From Branchiostoma floridae (taxonomy: Eukaryota; Chordata; Leptocardii; Amphioxiformes; Branchiostomatidae), in the NCBI RefSeq assembly GCF_000003815.2, contig NC_049988.1:12485516-12549515 (forward strand): a DNA stretch of 64,000 nucleotides. Reading direction: 5' to 3'. The notes under the pieces were generated by a model, which did not search any database, was not told the DNA's origin, and worked only from the letters and a program-made list of their open reading frames with translations. Position numbers and translations under genes: made by a program. Numbering within the stretch: position 1 is the stretch's first letter; each line of letters begins with the position of its first letter. Below are positions 36,524-45,622 of this stretch, piece by piece.

Positions 36524-38938
36524 TCATTTTTGGCTGGGCAGTGCAATGGACGATGTGTTCGGGTTGGCTCGGGGCCTGCTGTAGTCCTGTATCAGGCGCA
36601 TCACATCCAACTGGAAGTCATCCCACCTATCCTGGGGGATCCCTGGCACCCTGGCCGCGATCCACTGGGCAAACGCCGTGCGCTCGTCTGGCTGTGGGGG
36701 TACAAACACACAGACACGTAAAAGCAGGTACGTTTTAACCTCCTTGGTAAAAGTAATCATATACATATAAACACCAACATCATACACATCATGATCAAAT
36801 CTATATACACTACATCGATTTACTGTGAAGCAAAGTACAAAATGAATACTGCAAGATGAATAAAGCAAAGTACAGTTGCAAAAATACAACATCCAATGCG
36901 CATTTCACATCAAGAGTATCAAGTATAAATACCGGTTTACTCGGGACCTCCTTCGGCCTGGGCCTCTCCAAGAACTTTGTACAGACTTTAAGGTCGTCCC
37001 CTCTCAACTTCTTCCTGGGCGGAGGCTTGTTCTTGACCAAGTTGATGGCGGAGTTGGAGTTGCAGTGCAGTGCTCCCCCCTCCCCACTTTGCTCCTCCAG
37101 CTAAAAATAAGTTTTACACATTAACGACTTTCCTTTCTTCAAATCAAATGTTGGGTGGCCTGTAATACCAGCCAAACGAATGAATAAAATACTGTCAAAT
37201 AAATAAATACAATTTACTTGTTCTGAAATGTACAAATGAATTAATTATTATATTACATATTCGTACCATGATATATGATATGTAATTGTATTGTTATGTT
37301 TACAAATTAGAAATGTCCATCCATGTGATATCTCTGCAGAAAATCCTTACCTGCGTGGTCTCTACACTATAGGTGCGTGGGACAATGTGGGGCTTCAGGA
37401 AGGCGAGCTTCTGGAGTTGCCATTTCTTCCTTGCTGTGAGATATTGTGGAGCCTGTCTTGACGTGGTCTTAAGAAGTTTTCCCACTGCAGTCCGCATGTG
37501 TTTGAACCAGCCATGGATCTGTCTACCTGCGGAACAGGAATAAGTAGTGCAGTAGAAGCCGTTTAACTGCACAGTCTATTTGCCAGAGTATTTGGTGCAA
37601 TTATCCGGCTGGTGCAATAATGCGAAGTTATCCAGCTGGACCGCACCGTTTTGGGACTTTGGAATTCCGTGTGCGTTAATCCGTTGTGCAATTAAATGGC
37701 TTCTACTTACACAATTGTTGACAATACCCACTTAAGCTAAGGGCAAAACCCGTCGTACGTGTCCGTACATTTTGGGGGAGGGCACGTCCGCCACGTATCT
37801 TTCTGAAAACGTGCCCGGGAACGACTGGAGGGAGTACGTCAACACGTCAACACAAAGTTTGCCTGCACATTAAGTTCAACGGCGTGTCTGCGTGCTCCAA
37901 AATCCGTCGGATTCCCTACGAGTTTATACGAAGGCGGTACTTACCACTTACGGGTCCCCAAAGATTGCCCGTGGCACGTTTTGGCAAGTAGACAGCACAT
38001 ATTTGCACGCACGGCGGGTTGTGCCCTTGGCTTTAGAGTGGATCGACAGCCCAGGGCATATATCATCTACCTCTCTTTTGTAACAATCGGCAAAAGTCGG
38101 TAAAGTATATTTGAAAATGTTTCAAATTAACAGGTAAGTTAACATCGACTATCATAATTCCACCGGGTGCCACTATACCGCCACCTCAAAGAAATTACGT
38201 TAGTATAGAGGTCTTCCAAAGATTGTCTTTAACGCCGAATGTTAAATGTCTTAAATGTAATACAATTCATATTTCTAAGTGTTAAAGACAATCTTGAGAA
38301 GGCCTCCATAATAACAATTTTTGAGGTGGTGGTATAATGACACCTGGTGGAATTATGAGAACATATGTTAGATTAGAAAAAAATTCACGTTATTTTGTTA
38401 AATTAATTTGCTTGCTTTATCAAAATAATAATGCCATAATTTATTTGTTACAAATGAAACTAGCAGACATGAACGTTGGATTCTTACTGGTTGTTTGGAG
38501 GTCTTCGGCCAGCTGGTCCATGAGATTATCCTTAAGTTGCTGGTTCCGGTACTTTGGGTGTGACTTGTCGTAGAAGATCGGGTTGGCCGAGAAGAACTCA
38601 GCAAGGCGCTCTTCCTTATCCGCCGAGAACGAGCATTTGGCCTTCCACTTTTTCACACCCCCTTCTTCATGTGACCCCCTCTCCGATCCTCCAGTAGCAC
38701 CCTCCCCGTGGTCAAGCTCTCTGTCGTCATCATCTGATTCTTCTAACCACATCCTCTCCTCATCATCTTCACTAAACCTGTCATCTTCAGCGATCCGTTT
38801 CTTTTGGTCCTCTCTATTCGAGAGAGAGAGATCCGTAGCTGATAGCTTCTTCTGAAACTGCGCCTTCCTACGCATCTTGGAGACGAGTAGGTAGTCGCGA
38901 TCGTCCGTCGACTCGGCTTTGTATACTGTAGAAGTCAT
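36524..38938 (-). CDS. MADF-domain (Myb/SANT-like) protein
   Basis: Four exons, read right to left: 38,488-38,938, 37,351-37,526, 36,933-37,100 and 36,524-36,691. They join in phase to 320 residues, starting MTSTVYKAES and ending ALPSQK. Residues ~1-85 are charged with an acidic run (EDDEERMWLEESDDDD). Residues ~105-170 form a MADF-type DNA-binding fold: LAEFFSANPIFYDKSHPKYRN, then QLAEDLQTT, then IHGWFKHMRTAVGKLLK. A basic linker (KNKPPPRKKLRGDD) leads to a C-terminal segment, TAFAQWIAARVPGIPQDRW, of the kind that follows MADF domains in metazoan families. The third donor (CCG|GTATTT) was chosen because it keeps frame; GTAAAC eight bases upstream would not. MADF proteins act as transcription factors or as accessory proteins of Harbinger transposons. 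I cannot assign an orthologue. Confidence 0.82.
37735..38032. mobile_element. Harbinger-like MITE, TTA target duplication
   Basis: The 298-bp element lies in intron 1 of the MADF gene. Ends AGCTAAGGGCAAAACCCG and CGGGTTGTGCCCTTGGCT are inverted repeats, flanked by TTA at 37,732-37,734 and 38,033-38,035. A 3-bp TTA duplication is typical of PIF/Harbinger elements. It encodes no protein. A sister copy is at 39,703. Confidence 0.85.
38152..38358. mobile_element. 207-bp foldback MITE
   Basis: TCATAATTCCACCGGGTGCC at the left pairs with GACACCTGGTGGAATTATGA at the right. Inner blocks (CCGCCACCTCAAA / TTTGAGGTGGTGG and GATTGTCTTTAAC / GTTAAAGACAATC) pair too, so the whole element can fold back. 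A partial relative is at 24,405. Confidence 0.85.
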
Positions 38939-39600
38939 GAGCGTTGTAAGAACGGAGCTCAGTCGTCAAAGTGCAGGTGTATTCTGAGCGGGCACTGAAC
39001 AGGTGAACTGGGGAAATGCGGGATAAGCACGGAACACGCAATCACAACGTGCGCAGCACTAACTTGCTACGTGCGCCGGAGTCAGGTGAGTTGTGCGCTC
39101 CGATATTCAGTGGTTGAACAGGTCACGCGCGTCGCCCCTACTGGCTCGTACGTGGGGTGAATCCACAGCCCACAATGAACGCAGAGAAAGTTCTGCTTAC
39201 ACTATATGGCGTGTCTGCGCCCTCACAAGTCCGTTGGATTCCGTAGGATTTCGTACTTACCATTTACGGGTCCAAAGATTTGCCCACATTCCTGCACGTA
39301 GACAGCACGCAGTTCGGCACGTCCGACGGGTTGTCACCTTAAGGGCGATTCACTCGGAGGTGTGGATTTCCTGCCTCCAATAGACCATACTACACGTACG
39401 TCCACCGAACAGTCCTCCGATCGGACTCCAGGCTCTGCTCGCGTGTTTCCCGATCTCTCGGAATGACGCACGTTCACGCAATGTCACGTAGCGCACGTAA
39501 CAAAAGCACGCCGGAAGAAATTCCCGGCGCCGAGAACGCAGCACTTAAATATGGCGGCGTTACGCCAAATACGTGAGCTGCCAAATACGTGTCGCAGAGC
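38939..39600 (-). promoter_or_regulatory. CpG-rich upstream region of the MADF gene
   Basis: The ~600 bases before the MADF start are richer in CpG than the surroundings and contain no coding exon. AAATATGGCGGCG near 39,546 resembles a YY1/initiator site, although a truncated MITE lies between it and the start codon. The transcription start cannot be placed from sequence. Confidence 0.4.
39204..39345. mobile_element. Truncated Harbinger-like MITE
   Basis: Blocks ATGGCGTGTCTGCGC, TTACCATTTACGGGTCC and CGACGGGTTGTCACCTTAAG match the right half of the elements at 37,735 and 39,703. The left end is missing. Confidence 0.7.
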
Positions 39601-39702
39601 TAGAGGTCAGGCACTGAGGCTGCGCACTAGGGGAAAAGCAATTATTTGGCAGGGAAGATTACTATGGCAACGGCCTTCATGGAAGCAAACAGATATTTGT
39701 TA

Positions 39703-39975
39703 AGCTAAGGGCACAACCTGCCGTACGTGCAATTTGTCCGTACTGTGTTTTGGGGAGGCCACGTATTTCTGAAAACGTTCAGGCTGTACAGGGAAGGGGC
39801 GTCGCCCGTAATGGCACGTACGCCGATGGCGTGTCTGCGCGCGTGCTCCAAAATCCGTCGGAGTTCGTAGGGAGGCGGTACATACCACTTACGGATCCCA
39901 AAAGATTGCCCACGTTTTGGTGCGTAGACAGTTTTGGGGGTGTATTTGCACGTACGTCGGGTTGTGCCCTTAGCT
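39703..39975. mobile_element. Harbinger-like MITE, TTA target duplication
   Basis: The 273-bp element starts AGCTAAGGGCACAACC and ends GGTTGTGCCCTTAGCT, with TTA at 39,700-39,702 and 39,976-39,978. It is nearly full length relative to the intronic copy at 37,735. Confidence 0.88.
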
Positions 39976-40068
39976 TTAGTAGCCGATTCGACAATACTGT
40001 ACAAAAATGACCGGCTTTTCTTTAAAAGCTTTCGTTGTTCAAAATTTAACTGGCTATTTCACCATTGG

Positions 40069-40215
40069 CCAACAATAGTTACTCAAGCAACTGGATATGG
40101 TTTTGAAACGGTCAGACGTTTCGGATAGAATCCACTGTCCTTCGTGACACTGAGTATCCAGTTGCTTGAGTAACTATTGTTGGCGTATCTTATTACCTGG
40201 ATGTCTAACCTACAT
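40069..40215. repeat. Dispersed palindromic repeat
   Basis: CAACAATAGTTACTCAAGC...GGAT at 40,069-40,096 is the near-perfect reverse complement of 40,149-40,176. A non-palindromic tail follows (GCGTATCTTATTACCTGGAT then GTCTAACCTACATCGA). Relatives lie at about 825-950, 21,450-21,510, 32,675-32,795, 56,533-56,595 and 58,065-58,340 in this window. Confidence 0.85.
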
Positions 40216-40433
40216 CGACGTATTTCACCATTGAATACAATATGAGCAAGCTGCTAGGGGCCTTAACATGCACCACTTCTTCTTTACTTTACAAACTACT
40301 TGCCGCACCAAATATCAAGACCATAGCATGTCCCAGTCAAAAGATATAGAAACGGAAGTGCTGCTGCAGTACCAAGGTCACACACCAGGGGGCCGAAAAT
40401 CGACCTTGACCTTCGTCTTCTCGACACCTCAGG

Positions 40434-40815
40434 GTGTGTCAATTGGTGTATCAATAGGAGTTTTGGGTGTGACAATAGGAGTGTCAAGATTCATTACGAG
40501 TTTTGCTAGTGTCAACAGATGTGTCTATCTGGAATGTCAATACGAGTGTCATTAGGAGTTTTGGGAGTGTCAATAGGTGATTTGGGGGTGTCCATAGGAG
40601 TGTCGATAGCAGTGTTAATAGAAGTTTTGGGAATGCCAATAGATGTGTCAATAGGAGTGTCAATAGCAGTGTCGACAGGAGTGTCAATTGGAGTTTTGGG
40701 AATGTCAATAGAAGTGTCATTATGTGTGTCAATAGAAGTGTGTCGGACGTGGTCCTCAGATGCTATGGGAGTGGCAATACCAGTGTCTGGAGTGTCAATA
40801 GGAGTGTTGGGAGTG
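40434..40815 (+). repeat. Minisatellite on GTGTCAATAGGA
   Basis: Roughly 25 degenerate 12-base units (GTGTCAATAGGA) alternate with GTTTTGGGA spacers. The 99-residue open frame over it (VSIGVLG repeats) follows from a period divisible by three and is not a gene. Confidence 0.9.
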
Positions 40816-41091
40816 TGAAGTCATCAGATACTATGGGAGTTTCAGTCCCTCTGACATAGCCTCAATGACTCATCTGTTCACAGTGTACTGTCATATAAGT
40901 AGCATGTGCCAACAGTTCTGTGGTATTGGTTCCTTTTATTCATGAGCAATACAGTCCATCATACTTCTTTTCTATGTCAAACCATATACTTAAATACGAA
41001 AGTCCCAATATCTACGTTAATCAAAATACACGTCCCCCTATGTCAACTGTAAAAACAAAGAGTTGGGGGTTGGGAAAACCTAAAAAGTTGT

Positions 41092-41097
41092 TTTATT
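41092..41097 (-). promoter_or_regulatory. PSMC3IP poly(A) signal
   Basis: AATAAA on the minus strand lies about 215 bases beyond the PSMC3IP stop. A second AATAAA lies near 40,936. Confidence 0.6.
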
Positions 41098-41312
41098 TTT
41101 CTACTACTCAGTTGTAATCAGGAAATATGGTAGGCACTTTATATCTTTCTTTTCTTTTCGTATATACAGCATCTTTTTTTTTTCAAGGATATCAATTAGG
41201 ATTTTACTACGGTCAATATTGACTGAAAGAGGCCATATACATATATCTATCTACAGTCAATTAGGGGAATTCCAACTCAACAATTCTATGTGACTTTAGT
41301 TTAAACTTTTTT

Positions 41313-44300
41313 TCAGCTCTGAGGGATTTTCACATTGCACTCTTCATCTGTCTCTATGCCAATCTCCTCCTGAAATAAAGGAAAACACACATCTCACGTC
41401 AAACTTATGTACGAGAATACTGACACAAGGTGATTATATTGTAAAATGGCTCCGAAAGACAGAAGAAAGAATCAAGTACATGAAGTGATTACAACATAAT
41501 CATACTTACAAATAGATCCTTCTTCCTCTTGGGGTATCCCTCCAAGATTGCATCCAGCATTTCAGTAGCCTGTGACAGTTGCAAGGAATATATTACGATT
41601 TGTATATGGGTATGATGTAATCGGAAGCATGAATGAATGAAAGAGAGGGACCTGACTTACCATTCTCTTTCTCTTGCGCCACTGTTTAACCATTGCTTCA
41701 TGTTCCTTGTATACCTAGAGATAAATATAAAGCAATCCATTATCATTACTGATCATAGCAAATTGGACCTACATGTAGAGCTTCTACGAACAAAATGGCG
41801 TCTCATTTATAGTATCTTATCAATTCAAAGGTATTGAAGAGGTGGCAGAGATATTGAAGGAAATTAGGAAACATTCCACATACCTTTTCTTTTTCTTCCT
41901 TGGTGATGGTTTTACCACCTGACTTCAGCTTGTCTAGTTTCTCCTGGTACTGGGAACACTGTGAGGACAAAACAGTGCTGTTGTAATGAACATGATAAAC
42001 AAGGTCACAAGAGTGATTTATGGTGACAGTAGATGGTCCAAACCTTGACCTTTATCTTTCTACACACATATCATATATCCTTAAAATCCATCCAAAGGTT
42101 CCTAAGCTCTGCTGACCACACGTAGCTGGAAACACACACACATAGACACACAAAGCAAAACCTCCATTCTTATGGAGGTAATGAGTCTACTAATAACATA
42201 CATTTTTTTTTGGTAAAAAAAACAACACACTGTATGGTAAAATCAAATACCAGAACTGGTAGCATATTTGAATTCTTGAGCACTGGTTCTGTGAAAGATC
42301 AATACAAACAATTCCAATACGAGTAAATGATGATCTATAAGAAAACAGACCTTCTTAGTAAGTTCTGCCAGTTGAGCCTTTGCCTCCTGTGTGGTGATTG
42401 AGCTGGTCAGATCTCTCAACTCTAAAAGCATGAATCAAGTGAAGACAACAAAATAAGATGAAGACAAATCAATAGACATGTTAGTTAAGAAATAAGCTGG
42501 TCTTTAATTTTGACAAAAAAATTAAAGACAAATATTCCAAAGAATAAATCATTAATTCATGGAATTTCCCAAGCACAGTCCTTAACTCTAATACAGTTGA
42601 CATCTGATTCTGGATCTTCTTGTAGAACAAGTTTCTTCTAGTTTCCCCATCCAACTCATAACTTGATAGTCATTGAGATGAATGGCAGAATATTAGTGAT
42701 TGACAGCTACTGCAAAAGTTGAAATTTTGGTGTTGGTTTAAATGGTTTTTCTGGTGTCCTCTTCATGGCGAATTTAAAATCTTTTCGAAAATTCTCGTTC
42801 TGTCAACTGCCTGCCACCTTTTTTTCAACCACAACTGTAAAACTACTATGAACACTCATTTTTCTAGCTACCACAAAGTGAAATCCTCCAGAATGTAAAA
42901 AGATACTAGTATATTTCCATTACCTGTCTCCCTCCCCTTGCAGGCTGCCTGTGTGTTCCGCACCTTATCAGTCAGTTCTGAGATCTGCTGGTCCATGTCC
43001 TTCATTTCTGTGTCTTTCACATCAGGAAAAACACTCTGTGAAACAAGAACAAACTGGTAAACACTAATATCAGGGCTGTCTCCAGCTTTAATTCTTAAAA
43101 AATGTTAAATTATCTGGCTGTATTTGCAGCCAGTATGTACCCAATGTGTTGAGTAATGAGGCTATTAAACATGGTCGGGGAGCCTCCTCGAGCATGGGAG
43201 AAAGCGGGTTTTACGACCCTCCTGGAAGACGATTTCGTGGAATGCTTCATGAGGCTACAGCATCCGGTCGTCCTTGGGTGGCCTCCCATCGAAGAAAAAA
43301 AACGGATCACGCGTTGCTTAACTTCCGAGATTGAAGTTTTTTTCATTCCAGTGTTTCCACTCATTGTTTGGGAGGCAATTGGTGTTTAAAAACATCTAAA
43401 TTTAACCTCATGAAAATAGCTTTTCAATAGTTTTAGGTCATGAAGTCCAGATTTTGGGATGGATGGGGTACCGGTAATATTTTTTCCATCCCAACAAGCA
43501 AATTTCAGTCCTTAGGGATGGGTCCTGGAGACAGCTCTGACAACTACACACATCTTTTATTTGCAGCATATGCAATCTCCTTAATCTAATCTATAGCAAC
43601 TAGAAACAAACATTTGTGAACACATTTGTGAAAAGAACAGATATTTTCACTTCTGAAGTGAAAACAAATCCTTTACCTGGTCTGCACAGTACACCTTCTG
43701 TTTGCCGTACACCTTTTCTTTTATCTTCCCCTTCTGAGCCAGCTCCTCAAGTACCCTGGTTACAGCCTGCAGAAATATAGCCCTGGTGGTTACTGTAAAT
43801 GCAGAAACTTTCGCGGTGGTTTAATAATGTTCGCGGCTCTTGCGGTGGCCACTTCAAAACCTCCGCAAACATTTTAAAGTGGCAATAAGAGACTACAGTG
43901 CATGGTGCTGTCACGAACTTAAAACTGCCGGAAAAAGTCGTTCTTTCCGCCACCGCAAAATTAAATTCCTGCAAACTTAAATGCATTTAGAGCATTGCAT
44001 TTACAGCATTGATTGTGAAAGCTCCTTGATTGTATTTGGAATGAATAAAATAAATAAACACAGGCTATGGCTAGGCAATGTGTAGCCATAAACCATTGAT
44101 TATGTGATGGTAAAAATCTTTAATCATACATAATTCAACTAATGGAAACTGTCATCTAAGCAACAAAAATCATTTAGATATTCGCCACCTACTGTTTTGC
44201 CATACTCCTTGTGCAGGTTACTGAACACATCTGTGGCTGAGTAGGGCCGGTTCTGCTTCTTCAGATACTCCAGGACTGCAGAGGCAGCTGTAGGAAAATA

Positions 44301-44438
44301 CACAAGGAAACACTGCATATCTCCTGGAATTTTCAACTAGAAGTTTTTGTTGTTGTACACAACTCAAACAAATCTTTATTCACCTCATCAGGGGAATAGA
44401 AAAGAATACGAACCTGCTGCCTCTTTGGACTTGCTCAT
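41313..44438 (-). CDS. PSMC3IP: Homologous-pairing protein 2 (HOP2)
   Basis: HOP2 pairs with MND1 and stimulates RAD51/DMC1 strand invasion in the nucleus, mainly in meiosis. Nine exons (44,414-44,438; 44,193-44,287; 43,677-43,766; 42,924-43,035; 42,351-42,421; 41,884-41,958; 41,661-41,714; 41,510-41,569; 41,313-41,369) join in phase to 212 residues; the vertebrate protein is 217. Residues ~8-70 form the DNA-binding winged helix (LEYLKKQNRPYSATDVFSNL, VTRVLEELAQKGKIKEK, YGKQKVY). Residues ~75-150 form the MND1-binding coiled coil (MDQQISELTDKVRNTQAACK). The C-terminal helices follow (KQWRKRKRM, ATEMLDAILEGYPKRKKDLF, EEIGIETDEECNVKIPQS). The gene is complete and head to head with SMARCAL1. Confidence 0.97.
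43792..44006. mobile_element. Foldback MITE in a PSMC3IP intron
   Basis: The left end CTGTAAATGCAGAAAC mirrors GCATTTACAG at the right, with inner TTCGCGGTGG / CCGCAAA and AACTTAAA blocks paired. A related copy lies at about 15,439-15,605 in MYO10. Borders are approximate. Confidence 0.65.
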
Positions 44439-44867
44439 GGTGTTGTCTTCTTAGATTTGGCTTTGCGGTGTTTCAAATTTTCGGTCACGTTCTGCATAAA
44501 CTACCAAAGATTTCTTGCGGAAGAGTCAGCCACATCCTGACATCTTGAAAATGGCGCTAAAATAGAAGGGTTAAAGGTCAAAGTTACCGAGAAAATTTTT
44601 AGAGATAGTGATAGATAACTTTGTTTATGCTTCAGTCACGATGAAAGCTAAAATTATAATATTTCAAATTTTTCGTGGTAGAATTAATGTTCATATTTTT
44701 GATAGGAAATGAGTATTGTGACGTCATTTGAGGTCATGGGTCATAGAAAAATGGCGGCCAAGTCGAATTTGTTTTCTACGTTCCCAACGTTTCCTTCAAT
44801 TTCTCGTCTACCGTTTACTGAAGCGGGTTGATTTTACCAGTGTTCTTCGGAGGAAATACCACCGTAG
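44439..44867. promoter_or_regulatory. Divergent promoter of PSMC3IP and SMARCAL1
   Basis: A perfect CRE palindrome TGACGTCA lies at 44,719-44,726 and a YY1-type AAAATGGCGGCC at about 44,748-44,759. A second AAAATGGCG lies near 44,547, closer to PSMC3IP. A likely SMARCAL1 5' UTR exon ends at 44,867 (CCGTAG|GTATGC) and splices to 45,569. Transcription-start positions are inferred. Confidence 0.6.
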
Positions 44868-45568
44868 GTATGCAGTAACATTTAGTGTAACAGTTGTCTA
44901 CATTTCAGTCTTGATATATAAGAACGTAGAGCTGTCAACATATCATCGGTTAACTATCGTTTATTTTTAGGGGAGGGCATGCCTGGGCAGGTCTTAGTGT
45001 TTGCTTGGTGTTTGTGATCATAACAAAAACGACGCGGTGACCTGCACACATTTAGGTGCTATATTCCTGTGAGTTAACTGTTTTTCATGGTAACTGCCTC
45101 TAGAGGTATTCCTTTCGTGTTTGTTGATATATGTATATACAGCAGATTCATCGGCTCGTCGATGTTGGTCACCTATCCCCATAGAAGCTGATACCAAGTT
45201 AGATATAACGTTAATGTTAAATTTTCAACTCTTTTTATCTATTTATTTTTGCATTACATATCAAACGGTTCTAGTGTCATTCTAGACAGTTTACGGTGGC
45301 TTCCATAGAAAGATAAGCAGGATGACACTCAAAAGAACTGTAACGATAGTCGATACATCTGTAGCACACATAGTAGTCGCCAGTTGGACATGACTGTGTA
45401 TATAGTATGTACAGGTTCAAATATTTTGTCATGGATCTTAGAAATGGATTTATTATTTATTGATCTTACATTTTAGCCTAGTTCTAACAAATCTTTACAC
45501 TGAGTAGGTTGAACTTTCATTTCTTGGACATGGGAGTTGTAATGACAGTTGTCTCTTTATTCTTTTAG

Positions 45569-45622
45569 GTGCATCATCACTCATCAGTGCTCCTCCAATA
45601 AAATTGCAGCAAATTCATCACC
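45569..45622 (+). other. SMARCAL1 5' UTR, second exon part
   Basis: The acceptor TTCTTTTAG ends at 45,568 and 54 untranslated bases lead to ATCACCATGG, a good Kozak context. The upstream UTR exon would end at 44,867. Confidence 0.6.

Noticed and set aside
36933-36941. Donor GTAAAC at 36,939-36,940 for the third MADF exon
   Set aside because: It is a better consensus match but would shift the last exon out of its conserved frame; the GTATTT donor at 36,931-36,932 keeps phase.
40434-40815. A CRISPR-like array
   Set aside because: Repeats are short, degenerate and without spacers, in a eukaryotic intergenic region.
40484-40818. Open frames with VSIGVLG or LLLTLL repeats on both strands
   Set aside because: They arise from a minisatellite with a 12-base period; both strands stay open for the same reason.
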